Source: Physcomitrium patens
Lineage: Eukaryota > Streptophyta > Bryopsida > Funariales > Funariaceae
Direction of reading: 5' to 3'
DNA length: 64,000 bases
NCBI RefSeq assembly: GCF_000002425.4
Contig: NC_037255.1
Location: 13,979,626-14,043,625 of the forward strand
In this document: positions 1-11,557 of the stretch, in pieces
Numbering within the stretch: position 1 is the stretch's first letter
How the letters are laid out: each line of letters opens with the position of its first letter
The notes under the pieces: generated by a model
What the model saw: the letters and a program-made list of their open reading frames with translations, nothing else
Database searches by the model: none
Told to the model about the DNA's origin: nothing
Position numbers and translations under genes: made by a program

Positions 1-3000
1 TAATGACATGCCTTCAAGAGGTTTGCCTAGAAGAAAAATCGACTTTGGGCTGTAGGGACACTTTTCTTGACTGTGGATTTGGTGCCCCAAAAGCGCCTTA
101 CCGCGACGCCCGCGGGCAATGGATCAAATCAACAAACGCAAGCGGGTCATGTCTAATACAAACCTCGCCATATGAATTTGGCATATACCAACCGATGGGC
201 ATGCAGGTCTTGACAATTCATCCGACCTTCATTTGCTCGCACTTTCTTAAAGTATGTTGCAGAGTTTTTCATAACTTCTTAATCATTTTACTTTTTAAGC
301 CTCTTATTTGACTGAAACTCACCACCACATCTGGGATATTCTGGTGCAATGTTCGCTGTAGTGAAGTTATGCCTTGAATCTGTAGTATTTGATCTCTCGA
401 TTGGCATTGCAGATTGCGCAACGTCATTCAGTTGTCATAAAATACATATACTCTTTATATTGGGGATTTCTGGTACGCGAGTTATGTGCACGTATTGTTG
501 TTATTTTGTCCATGTTAGAGCAGTCAGAATGCTCCTAAATTTCCTTTGAATACTTTTAAAAGTTGTACAAATGTACTGCTGGAAATGTAATTAACTGACG
601 ATGCATTCCGATTCCCTTGAAATTATAACGCTGGATCCAAATATATTGTAATTGTATGGATCTCTGCTCGATCTTGTCACTCGCAGCAAATCAGCACCTT
701 AGGAGGCAACCTTGTGCCAAGCTTGTATCCCTGGGAGGTGCTTTTTACCATGGGTATTGGAGCACTGGGTTTGCTTATGTTCGCATCACTTATTGGCAGT
801 ATGCAAAATTTCCTACAAAGCCTTGGTCGCAGGTACGACGACTACTGAACCGCTCATCAGATGTAATACCGTAGCTAGTGGGAGTTGGCATTGTATTCAG
901 ATTTGTATTATGTAATCCTGGTACTAGGTTTTGTGCAGAAGCGTGATCCAACTTCGTTTCTATTATGTGGATGTAAATCATCATATGGAGTATTTTACGA
1001 TCAAAGCTTTCTTAGTAGCTTGTTTCGTTTTCACTTGAAAAATAGGACATATAATTTCAAACTTGTAGAGTGCTGCGTATGTAACAAAATTTGTGCAATG
1101 TAGTCCTAAATTCTCTTGAAGTATGCCATCAAAACCTATTTGACTACGCTGAATAAGCTTAAAAAAGAACTTGAAACGCTTTAAATGTGTATTGTCAATG
1201 ATTCCTTAGGAAACAAGAGATGCAAATGCGACGTCGTGATGTTGAGAACTTTATGGAACGACGACGACTACCACTTAAGATCAGAAAGTAAGATGCTTCT
1301 TGCAAGTTTCAGTGTTATTAATGTCATCGATCCTCTAATGTTCCACCCAGATATCACACCTTAACACTTTTGGCGCTGCTATGCTCGTCATTGTTTGTTG
1401 TTACTTTTCTGGGGCCTGTTGTAACAACCTGTCACTTACAAATAGTGTTGTACATGGTGTTTCATTTTTTTCATCATTTTTTTTAAGCACGACTTGGATG
1501 TGAGTGGCTTTGTAGAAAGGTGCGGCAAGCTGAGCGCTTTAATTGGGTATCAACTCAGGGTGTGGAGGATGAAGAAATACTTAGGCAGCTGCCAGAAGAT
1601 TTGCAGATGACGATCAAATGTCATGTTTGTGAAAATCTTCTGAAGGAGGTAGATCCCTTCTTGCCTTGCTGTCTGGTATTCGTAGGACTAGAATTTGCAA
1701 ACTGGTTATTCCTTAAGCATGTTGAGAGCTTTCGAAAGATGTTCAAACTATTTCATTCCTGTTGCATATATTTCCAGCTTTCCTTTATTATTAAAATTTC
1801 TTCGTTATATTAATGCAAGTTGGACACCATCTATATGAAATCAATAATAATAAAAAGAAAAAAAAAAAAAAAAAAAAAGCTTATCGACAACTTGTGACCA
1901 TAATGTACGTCTTGGAAATTATGCACAATCGCACTAAAATTGTATTACGAGTATTGACGCTTTCGTTTCGGCAGGTCCGCTTATTCAAACACATGGACCC
2001 AGAAGTGCGAGCCGCCATTTTTGAGCGTTTGCGGGAAAAAGTTTACGTGACCGGCAGCACGCTTTTGCGAAAGGGTTCTCCTACAAAGCGGATGTATTTT
2101 ATTGCGCGTGGTAGCTTGTCTTGTGTTGGTCATAATGGCTTTATGACCAATATTGGTGCTGGTAAATTTTGCGGTGAAGAGCTCTTGCTCTGGCACCTCG
2201 AACAAGGCTCTAAAAATTCCGGTATGCTATGGCTCTTTTTTGTGTTATTGATTCAGTTGTTCGAGTAGTGCAGTTGACGCAATTATTCTTGCCATTCACC
2301 AGGAGTTCTTTCCATTCTTATAAATTTGTATTCGTGGTGGACTAGACTGTGCTTGATATTAAACAACTATATTTAACAACTGTTCAGCTGCCAATTCGAG
2401 GTCTAATTCATTTTGGACAATTAGACAAAATACGATGGCCAGTCAAGACGTAGAATGCCTGGAGAATGTGAATGCTTTTGTTTTGGAGGTAGATGATGTC
2501 GCTTACATCGCCAATCATTTCGGTCGACTCCTACGTACACCACGAATTCAAGGAATCCTCAGGTTTTGTTTCGACTCCAATATGATGAATCGTTCTTACT
2601 TACCGCAGTGAATGATCACAGCTGGTTTTTCAGGTTGCATTTTATGTATTCCTAGCATGTAACAAGAGTATATCTCACAATTGAACTCTCCAACTTAAAT
2701 TCCTTCAACTAAAATAGAAGCCTGAAGTGTTTGACCCAAAAGCAACTGACTCATGCTCAGTGATCATTTTGACTCTGAAACCTAGTTGAATACTTGAGCA
2801 GTCGCTTTTGGTATGCAAACATTTCTTTGGTGCTTCCACCTTAATTCAGTACTAATCCCATTTGGGATTAGTAAAAAGCATGAAAGCATGTATGGAAATC
2901 TAAAATGAAAACGTGACCATCCGTGTACCTGGTCGTAAAAAGTCCTCCCTTGATACAACAGATTTTCTACAATCGATTCTAAAAAGAAGATACCGTAAAT

Positions 3001-3158
3001 GTGGGTGCAGGAATGACTCAACAGCATATCGGTTATGGGCCGCTGTACGCATTCAAACAGCTTGGAGATTCAGGGCGAAAATCCGGAAACGACGTGCAGC
3101 TCGGGAAGCAGCATTTCGCCGTCAAGAGCTTCAACGACAGTCCAACAGATTTAGATAG
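1..3158 (+). CDS. Plant cyclic nucleotide-gated ion channel (CNGC), C-terminal part, 8 exons
   Basis: Deduced exons are 1-206, 413-472, 687-832, 1210-1287, 1516-1648, 1975-2221, 2388-2562 and 3011-3158, all with GT/AG borders and matching phases. They give about 396 residues ending in TAG; the N-terminal membrane segments lie beyond the left edge. Seen in order: an extracellular cysteine-bearing loop (LDCG), the pore helix and filter ISTLGGN, the S6 segment, the C-linker (LRRR-like RRRDVENFMERRRLP, then VRQAERFNW), a cyclic-nucleotide-binding fold with FCGEELLLW, and a C-terminal IQ motif (AAVRIQTAWRFRAKIRK). In the family this is a plasma-membrane cation channel, usually calcium-permeable, controlled by cyclic nucleotides and calmodulin binding at the IQ site. 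The loop and filter resemble the CNGC19/20 type from memory. The last acceptor was placed at 3010 because it keeps phase and has a TGCAG border; 2990 is a weaker alternative. Confidence 0.9.
1858..1878 (+). repeat. poly(A) run in a CNGC intron
   Basis: An uninterrupted run of 21 A lies in the intron between the exons ending at 1648 and starting at 1975. It is preceded by AAT repeats. It is a simple length-variable tract with no other signal. Confidence 0.8.
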
Positions 3159-3981
3159 TGAAGTTGAATTTAGTGGAAAATTGATCCCATTTGTCAGAAC
3201 GTGGGTTGTAAAATGAGCAGCACACTTCAACAAACTACCACCCGATGACTTTCACCAAAAAAAACACATTTCAGATTATTGACCCGAATTCCCGTCCGTT
3301 GCACCCATTTACATGGTTAAGGGTTATGTTGGGTACTTAGAGCTTCGAATACACGTGAATTCTGTTGGAGTCATAGTTCTAGCAACAGATCAGTTGACCC
3401 AGGTTACACAAAAACCAGGTGTAAATTCCTTTCACGCAAAATGAATCTACACCTATTTGTAAATTCACGCAAAAGGAATGTTAAGAGACAACACTATTGA
3501 TCCCACGCAGAAAGAATGTGCAACCACTTGATCTTTGTTCTCTCCTACCCACTTGGTTGATATTCCTAAATATAAAACTAACCAAGCAATGCTTCTTTAC
3601 TTCTAACCCTTCAGAAACCCTAAAAATTGGAGCCTCTTGCCCTCTCCTTGAAGGGTGAAGAATCCTTAAGAATCGATAAAGAGACATGTGAAGATTGTTT
3701 TAGTATTCAATTTACTCTGCCTGTAGAAGCATCGATACATAACAGGCATAGGACCCTGAACGGACATAGGGCGGGTCGCGGAGACAGGGCGTTCCACCTG
3801 CCAACACCGTGGTCAAACACAAGAAGAAGAGGGGGTTGGGGCTGAGGTGGAGAGCGGGCCGGGTGTGGTCCCAGTGCGGGTGGACCGGGCCCAGCCCGGG
3901 GCGGCCCTTATCCAACAACGTCGGGGGATCGCAACGTCGGGAGCCTCGCAGCAACCAGCACTACCGGCACAGCGCTGGACC
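3159..3981 (+). other. CNGC 3' flank and upstream region of the cyclophilin gene
   Basis: No conserved coding exon was recognised. The first half (to about 3700) is probably the 3' untranslated region and terminator of the channel gene. It holds a short imperfect direct repeat of a CACGCAAAA-type segment near 3425-3475. From about 3750 the DNA turns GC-rich, with several overlapping open frames on both strands. These look compositional, since no frame resembles a known protein. Confidence 0.5.
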
Positions 3982-4062
3982 ATGTCGCCGCACCCAATTG
4001 CCACCACAGTCACGCCGTGGATTTGCAGCAGCGCTCGCGAGGATTCACGCACACCCAACAAG
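3982..4062 (+). CDS. Candidate first coding exon of the CYP37-like gene
   Basis: The main first exon of the cyclophilin has no in-frame ATG before its mature domain, so an upstream exon is needed. This segment begins with ATG and encodes 27 residues rich in S, T, P and R (starting MSPHPIATTVTPW), as a chloroplast transit peptide would be. It ends AAG before GTGGAG, and it joins in phase to the acceptor GGTGCAG at 4465-4471. Another upstream exon could serve equally well, so this is a proposal only. Confidence 0.3.
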
Positions 4063-4471
4063 GTGGAGCTGCGCCTGCTTCCGTAATGGTGCGTCCTCCT
4101 TGTGTCTTGTTACCACTCCTTTTTTGCTAGTCCAGTGCGCAGACAGGACAACGAGCTTGGGTCTTGGTCATGTCTTGAGGTTGAACGCGAGTGAGTAAGC
4201 GTCATAGGTTCCCAAATTTGGGAGGGCGGGTGAGTGGTGCTTCGATTCAGGCTTCGGTGACGATGCCTCAATAGCTGTCGCTAGCTGGGCGCTTCTCATT
4301 GTGGAGCTGGGTGTCGTGTTTTTATATCCGAGGCGTTTGAATTTAGTCCGTTGTGATAAAATTGGTTGGATTGAATACAGGTTTTAGATCACATTGGAAT
4401 GTTTTGCTTTTTGTGTGGGTTGTGGGTGATGTGAATTGGGCTCGCTCTGAAGATGGTGTGATGGGGTGCAG

Positions 4472-6335
4472 GCTTCGGCCGCGTGTATCGCTAGCAAAGT
4501 CATTCCCGTGTCGCAAATTTCCTCTCTTAGTAACTCGATTCATTCGAAGTTGAATCCTAATTCGTCGAAGACAAGGTGCATTGATCCCAGACGGGGTTCT
4601 TGCCTCGAGGTTCGCTCCCTTTCGAATGGTGCGAGAGATGTGGATTTTCCTGTGAAGATTGGGGCGTTCTTGCGGGCTACGGGGTTCGCCACCGCGGATG
4701 GGCCTTCCAATCCCAAGCATAGGACCTCCGATGCTGCAGCCGATGTGAATCTTTGGCAGAAACAAGGAGGCCGGGTCTTTGCACTGTTGTTGGCAACATT
4801 GCAAGCGGTGGCACCGATTCCCGTCGATGGACTTGTCGACGAATGGTGCATCAGTCCAGCGGAGGCAGTGCTTTACTCTCCGGATACCAAGGTTCCTCGG
4901 TCAGCCGAGGTGGCTCTGCGGAGGGCAATTCCGGCTGTCAATGTTTCTATGAAGAAAATGCAGGAGTCTTTGGAGGACATCTTCTACCTGCTCCGCATCC
5001 CCCAGCGCAAACCGTATGGTAAGTGAACGCCTCACCGTGCAACTAAACTTTTCCTGAGTTAAATCATTTAGGTTATGTAGGGTTGTGAATGATAGCCAGT
5101 GGCAATGTCCAGCTATTGCGGGATGATGTGCAAGTGAATGGGTCTGAGTCAGTGGCACAAATATATGTACAGACGAGACTAGCGATTGTTTTCTTGAAGA
5201 GCTTCGAATCATAAATTGGTTAGCTTTTGCCTTGCAGCCATGGCCGTTGGTGATCATGTAGGGTCGGGAAAGGGGTAGCTCTCATCGCTTCAGTTCTACG
5301 AGACCAAAAGTGGGATTGATAACATTGTAAATTGTCTAGGTTCCATGGACAGCGATGTGAAGAAGGCGCTCAAATTAGCCACGGATGACAAGGATGCCAT
5401 TCTAGCTGCTCTACCAGCTGACCAGAAAGAGAAAGGCACACAGCTCTACAATGATTTGATGACTGCAAAGTCGGGTTTCCCGGGCCTTTTAGATGCTATT
5501 GAAGCAAAAGACGCAGATAAAGTGTCAATCCGTCTGGCCTCCTCGCTTGACACCATTGCTCAATTGGAAGTGATGCAAGCTACGGGGCTGGCATTTCTAC
5601 TCCCTAAAGAGTATCAGGGCTATCCCCATCTTACAGGACGCGCAGTTGCCGAGTTCACCTTGGAGAAAGGTGATGGGTCAACATTCACTGTGGCCGCAGG
5701 TGGTGGTCCTCAGCCAGTCGGAATGCTTGAAGTTGTGCTGGACGGTTACTCTGCTCCCTTAACCGCAGGTAAGGATCCATCAGAAAACTCCCCTCTGATG
5801 TCAATCGACTCATTTCTCAGCATGATTTGGAGAGAACCATACTGACAAGAAACCATGTGCCTGCTTATTATATTCTTCTTTTACAGGGAACGTTGCAGAT
5901 ATGATCCAGAGAGGTGTGTACAACGGAGTGAAGCTGAGAACCACAGAACAAGCAATCCTATCCGACACAGCGGATCTGAGCGGAGCTGGGCGAGAGCTGC
6001 CCATTGAGATCCTGCCCTCGGGCGAGTTCCAACCTCTGTACAGGACCACTCTCAACGTCCAAGACGGCGAGCTGCCAGTGCTGCCACTCTCTGTATACGG
6101 CGCTGTGGCCATGGCACACAACAAGACCTCAGAAGATTTCTCCTCACCTTCGCAGTTCTTCTTCTACCTCTACGATCGGCGCAACTCTGGACTAGGTGGG
6201 CTGTCCTTCGAGGAAGGCCAGTTCTCTGTGTTTGGCTATGTCACCAAAGGCAGAGAGCTTCTCTCACAACTGAAAACTGGGGATGTCATAAAGGAGGCAA
6301 AACTAGTATCAGGAACGGATCGTCTTGTTCAATGA
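4472..6335 (+). CDS. CYP37: CYP37-type chloroplast thylakoid-lumen cyclophilin (PPIase-like), 3 exons seen
   Basis: Exons 4472-5018, 5340-5768 and 5887-6335 are joined by GT-AG introns in consistent phase and end in TGA. The protein closely follows plant CYP37. It has a transit region, then a hydrophobic stretch (VFALLLATLQAV) and the block VLYSPDTKVPRSAEVALRRA. The helical segment LLRIPQRKPYG follows, and then a diverged cyclophilin domain containing DGELPVLPLSVYGAVAMAHN and NSGLGGLSFEEGQFSVFGYV. In the family these are nucleus-encoded proteins of the thylakoid lumen, related to CYP38/TLP40, that act in photosystem assembly or maintenance rather than as strong isomerases. The residues seen make about 474 amino acids before any upstream exon, against roughly 466 in Arabidopsis as I recall it. 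A GTG lies at 4466 in frame, but a eukaryotic gene is unlikely to start there, so the true ATG is probably in an upstream exon. Confidence 0.92.
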
Positions 6336-8143
6336 CATCAACACGAGTAGGGCTCATTCTTGCAGCTTTGGCTGCTCCTTTTTCTGCCCATTTTGTATCT
6401 CTTCATGCGCATGAGACTTCATGTGGTGTCTCAACTTACTTACCCAGTTGGGCTAGTTCACCGCATGGCTTGTGTTTTCTGTGTCTTTGTTTGCTGGTTT
6501 TTGGCTCATGCGTCACGGTGAAGGATCACATCCTTTTTGTTGTGGCTTTTGTCACCATGTTTTTATGTCGAGAATGACTGGGTTGTTCCCTAGATGGAGC
6601 CCGTATTGGTTATCCCTTTTGCCAGATCTTAGTAATTGTTGAAATAGTTTTGACTAACTTTGACGTATCTCATTAAAGAGCAACTTTTAAATAAGTGAAC
6701 AGATTAATAATCACACGTAAGATTTTATTGTAGTCTTAAAAAAAATAAAAATAAATAAATAACTTGTATTTTGTATTGTAGAATTTTCTTTATTAGTATT
6801 TTTAGGATTGAGGATCTTGATCTTGTAATATTTATTGTGGGCTTGAAAATAAACAAAAACATTTATATAACTTTGACAAATTTTTACTGAACTTTTTTCT
6901 TTGAACTCACAAATGCATTTGTGTTTTTTTTTTATAAATTAAACATGTACAATGAAATGGGTTATTCAGTATGTTGTGGTATACAGTAGAGAACGACAAA
7001 GCAAAATTATATTTAGCATCATATTCAAGAGTAATTGTAGAATTTGAACAATTAAAAGTCCTATATTATGATAGTTAAACATATGTTTTGCTGAAGGAAG
7101 ATGTTTTGCTGATACAATGATTATGTTGAAAGAATTATATCACATTACAAGATCTAGACCACTACAAAATAACCTATCCCTTCACACGTCATCTCAACAA
7201 CGGTAGAGAATGCGATGTGTTAACATGTTTTTATTTTAGATTCATTCATAACCGTACATATTTCAAAATATTGCTAATTAATCTTCTACACAAGAATGCT
7301 AAATAAAGAAAACAATAGCAATTGCCAAGGCCAACATTATGTACAGTTATTGAGAAAAATGTAGCACTCGAAAAAACTTAGAATTATAAAAAAATATTAT
7401 TACAATTAGTGGTAGCAAATTGATGTTATAACATCAATACATGTATGGTTTCCACGTAAACACCCAATTTCGAACATCAATACTCATTTGCTAACCAAAG
7501 TGGATACAATGCTTGACAACGGTAATAGAACAGGACCGTTAGGATGACCTCTACAAGCAAACATCTCCGACATTTCATTCATATACTACCGTAAAATTGG
7601 TCCTTCAACAGATTGATGATCTATCTCTCGAATTACCATGGACACTGAGTTGAAGGGTTATTACTGTCAGCAGCGTGACTTTGCAAGAGGTCCTTAGTAA
7701 GCAGTGCAAGTATCAGGATACTCGCACTTGATACTGCACTTGAAAAAGTTTAAGGCTCACCTGGAAGATAAAAGGGAGCATCACAAAAACAAATCTTAAA
7801 AGATAACAATTTCCTGGTACCTCCGTCGTATAAAATGCAATTACGTTACTCATGATGCCGCAATTTGTATATCCAGCAACTAAAGCTCAAAGCAGGCTAG
7901 CAATCAGAAATAGTCAGTTGCTGCACAAGTCAAATGCACGGAGGCATTATATCAAATTATAAAAATAATATAACACCTTATGAAGAGATTTTCTTTCAGA
8001 AACTATCCTTCAACCTTGTCTACAATACAAAGACTAATTACAGACAAGAAAACACATGGAAGTGAACAGTAGGATTTCATGCAAAGTCGGTTGCAACACC
8101 AAGCGTCACACGCAGCTTTACAAAACAGCGTTAAAAAACACTG
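6336..8143. other. Convergent intergenic region (3' flanks of CYP37-like and GDAP2-like genes)
   Basis: The two genes point at each other across 1.8 kb. No coding exon was recognised. The left part, to about 6600, is probably the cyclophilin 3' untranslated region. The region 6660-7500 is AT-rich with no structure I could name. The part from about 7600 to 8143 probably carries the 3' untranslated region of the - strand gene. Confidence 0.5.
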
Positions 8144-11100
8144 CTACCGAGAGGTCAGAAGGCTTCTATTTGCTTTAGTACGAGTTCTAGAATCAATCCC
8201 AAGAGCTTTTCCTCCTTGAAGCTCAACGTCATGCCTGCATTCCAGATACCACCGAAGTACTGTGACGACTAAAACTCAAAACTATGTCAATCACAACCAC
8301 CACAAAAAGCTATCCCACGAACAGAAGTATGATGTAAAACGGAAATATTGCAGCTGATATGCACATGTTTCCACTTCCTAAGCCATTAATAGGTTGTTCT
8401 TCATGCAGCATAAAGCTTTAAAATGCACATGCGTAGTATCAAGCTCAATATACCAAAGCTCAATTATGAAAAAGAGTAACGTACTGGAAAACGAAGTCTG
8501 GAATGGTCAACTGCTCCCGAGGAACATATCTGAACAGATCCGCTAACTTATCTACATATACAACCTTCTTCCAAACCTGATAAACAATAGGCGAAATGGG
8601 CTGGTTTCAGTCCAGAATCACTCGGCAAAAAAATCCATAAGCAAAATAATGGGAGTGAAGTAATCATGTTGAAAGAGCAGAAATAACAGGTAAATCGAAG
8701 TAGTCCATGTCAGAAGCATTGTTGATATCCTACCTCAGGTTCCACCAATAAACTCAAGGCCATCACTGTAGTTTTCAAACCAATAGTTGGATGCAATATA
8801 TAGATTGCCTGCCATATGCACAAATTATGAATTAACTACAAATAATTGCTCATTCTAACCTTTTACAGATCAAATTTGACCTAGTATGTAAATAAGCATG
8901 CCATAACAAGCAGGGCAATAAGAAAAGAAATGGCGGCCACCAATTCTAACGCCCTCACAGGATTATGAACCATTTTGAATAAAGCATGTGTGTACATACA
9001 TGTAGATTATGTTTATGTCTCCGGCCTAAAATCTGATGAAGGCGCTTCACCCATCCCAAATCAGGTTGTCTGTAATCAGGTTGAACAACGTGCAGGTTTT
9101 GCACAATTCACATCAACAAATGTAAAAGAACAGAACATGCGCTCATTAAAGCTAATACAAGCCGCATTAGTTTACAAACCAAACAGGTGCTTCAGTCATG
9201 CCACAAGCGAGGTACTTCAGCAAAAAAACTAGTCTAAATGCGAGTTAACTTACATTGAGAGTGCTGCGGCTGAATGGAAGTACACCATCGAGTAAGGCCT
9301 ATTAATGAGTGGTTCCATCTCCTGAAATACAGAACATAAACAGAAAATGATATTGAATGCATCCTAACGTTAGACACTAACGAATCCACCTAGCCAGGAA
9401 AACTAGGCCAAGCAACTTGCAATGCTTGAATTCCTACATCTCCAACTGAAACACCCTTGAAAGGTAGACTACATCAATATATTGCTTAAACACCAAGATC
9501 CAGCTGCATATTCAATAATAATCAAGTAGGAATACCAAAATCACAGGGCCCTTTTCGATGCCAATATCCATGATAAAATCATGCCGGGTAGTATGAACTC
9601 ACCTTCACAACGTACAGTACAAAACGCTCCAGGTCAAGACAACGGAGAAGAAAATGAGCTCCAACAACCACCATGATTGGTCGCCCATCCACATCTACTC
9701 CACCCCGGTACCTACAGTACATTAAGCATTGATTTCAAACACATAACAATGCCCCACTACATGCCCGTTATATCCATGACAAACAAACATGCGAAACATT
9801 TACATGACAAAGATGGGTTGGAGCAAGTACAAAATCTTCATCTCTGCAACCTCTGTAAGGTTCACAGCATTTGCCCTGGCAAGAAATCGCCCATGAAGAG
9901 AATCCTGTTCAGTAGAAGAGAGGGCAGGAGCCCCTAAACCTCCAAGACCTAACCATCTGCCCCATGCCCATCCTGCCTGGGATTGTGCAGCTTTCTCCCA
10001 CTGCTCTTTCCGTCTCTGGTCAGGATCTCGTGTCATTGACATGAAGGCTGGGTCAACCAACCCGTCGATTGAGTCATTCCTACACACAAAGAAGTACCAA
10101 AAGAATGAGAGATTTCAAAACTAAAATTCAAGAGCCTCCACAGGGGAAATATGAAGAGAAAGGAACTGAACATCATTCATGAAGAAAATTACGAGAGGGT
10201 CAAGTCCATAGATGATCGCATTCATGGCTACGAAATTAAGGAATGAGTATAATACACACAGTATCATAGTAACTAGTCCTGTAATATAAAATTGATCCCA
10301 CATCACACAGATTGTGAGGCTCGTCACGTTCTAAGTTATGTGCCCCAAAGATCCACCTTTTGATAGCAGTTGATCGATAAGTAGGGGTAACATCTCCTGA
10401 GACGGGTATTATGCTTGTCGGAGAGCCATCTATCCCAGGCAATGCGGATATTCTAATCTTGCGTTCAGAAATGACTGTTTCTCCATTTTCATCTCCTACA
10501 TCACTTGGCAGCTTAGTAGCGGCAATCTCCTCCTCATGCTTATCTCTTGGGAAATACAATGGTAGCAATCTGCCCAACAGCCATGCCAGATGAAATAATG
10601 AAGCTACCACTTTTTTTTGGATGTAGAATACGATCATAAAAAACGAGTACTAGGAACATCCTGTGATGAAAACCTCTTGTCAAGGTTTCCAACATATAAG
10701 ATCCTTCTCAGAGCTCGAGCATACTCTGTCCAATAAGAATGATGAATCAGCTGACCTTTTATAAATGTCTGTATCAGTAGAATTAGAGGTGCAAAAGACT
10801 ACAGCAGTAATCTTGTCCTTGTGCTTCTCCAAGAAACGCCTCACGGTCCCTGTTTGAAGAGGTACATCAGTTGCAGAGGGAATCTGAAGATCCTTTCAAG
10901 ATACATTAAGCCTTAGACTGCAAACGATAATATCATGAAGTTGATTTTCTCTCTCAAACTTACGTATAGCAACATGCCCAGCAGGCTCTCTTGGATAACC
11001 TTTTGCTTCTGTGTAGATGCAAGGAAATGCAATGCTGATGAAACAACCAGCACAAATTTTAGCAACAAGAAGAGATCGACAAGTTAAAAAAAAATGGACA

Positions 11101-11525
11101 GAACGCACCCGCAAAGTCTAAATAAGGTAAGGTCTACATGAATCCTAAAAACAAGCACCATCAGTACATGCTGTGCAGTGTGACGACATGAAATTAAAAC
11201 CAAAAGTGAACCTCATTGAAGGAAACGATGATCCTCTAAGCCGCATAGTCAACTGAAGAGAATATTGTCCATTAAAATGTGTCAAGAATCTAACCTTGAA
11301 AGCTCCTGCTCGATTAGAAGTTCCAGACATGATCGATAGCAATGACTAAGGGCGTTTTCGGCTGCGGTATGGTACCGTACTGCATACCTAGGCCCTACTG
11401 TGTGAATTACACGCCTGCAAATTAACCAAGACAAACCTCAATTTATACTGCCTTCATCTGAATTGTAAATACGAATGATTACTAAAGTTTTATCGATGTA
11501 GACTCCACAGCGATAGATGTATGTA

Positions 11526-11557
<32 letters not shown>

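Noticed and set aside
3809-4198. 129-codon open frame upstream of the cyclophilin
   Set aside because: It lies in GC-rich DNA open in several frames on both strands and resembles no protein. A shorter in-phase exon in another frame fits the gene better.
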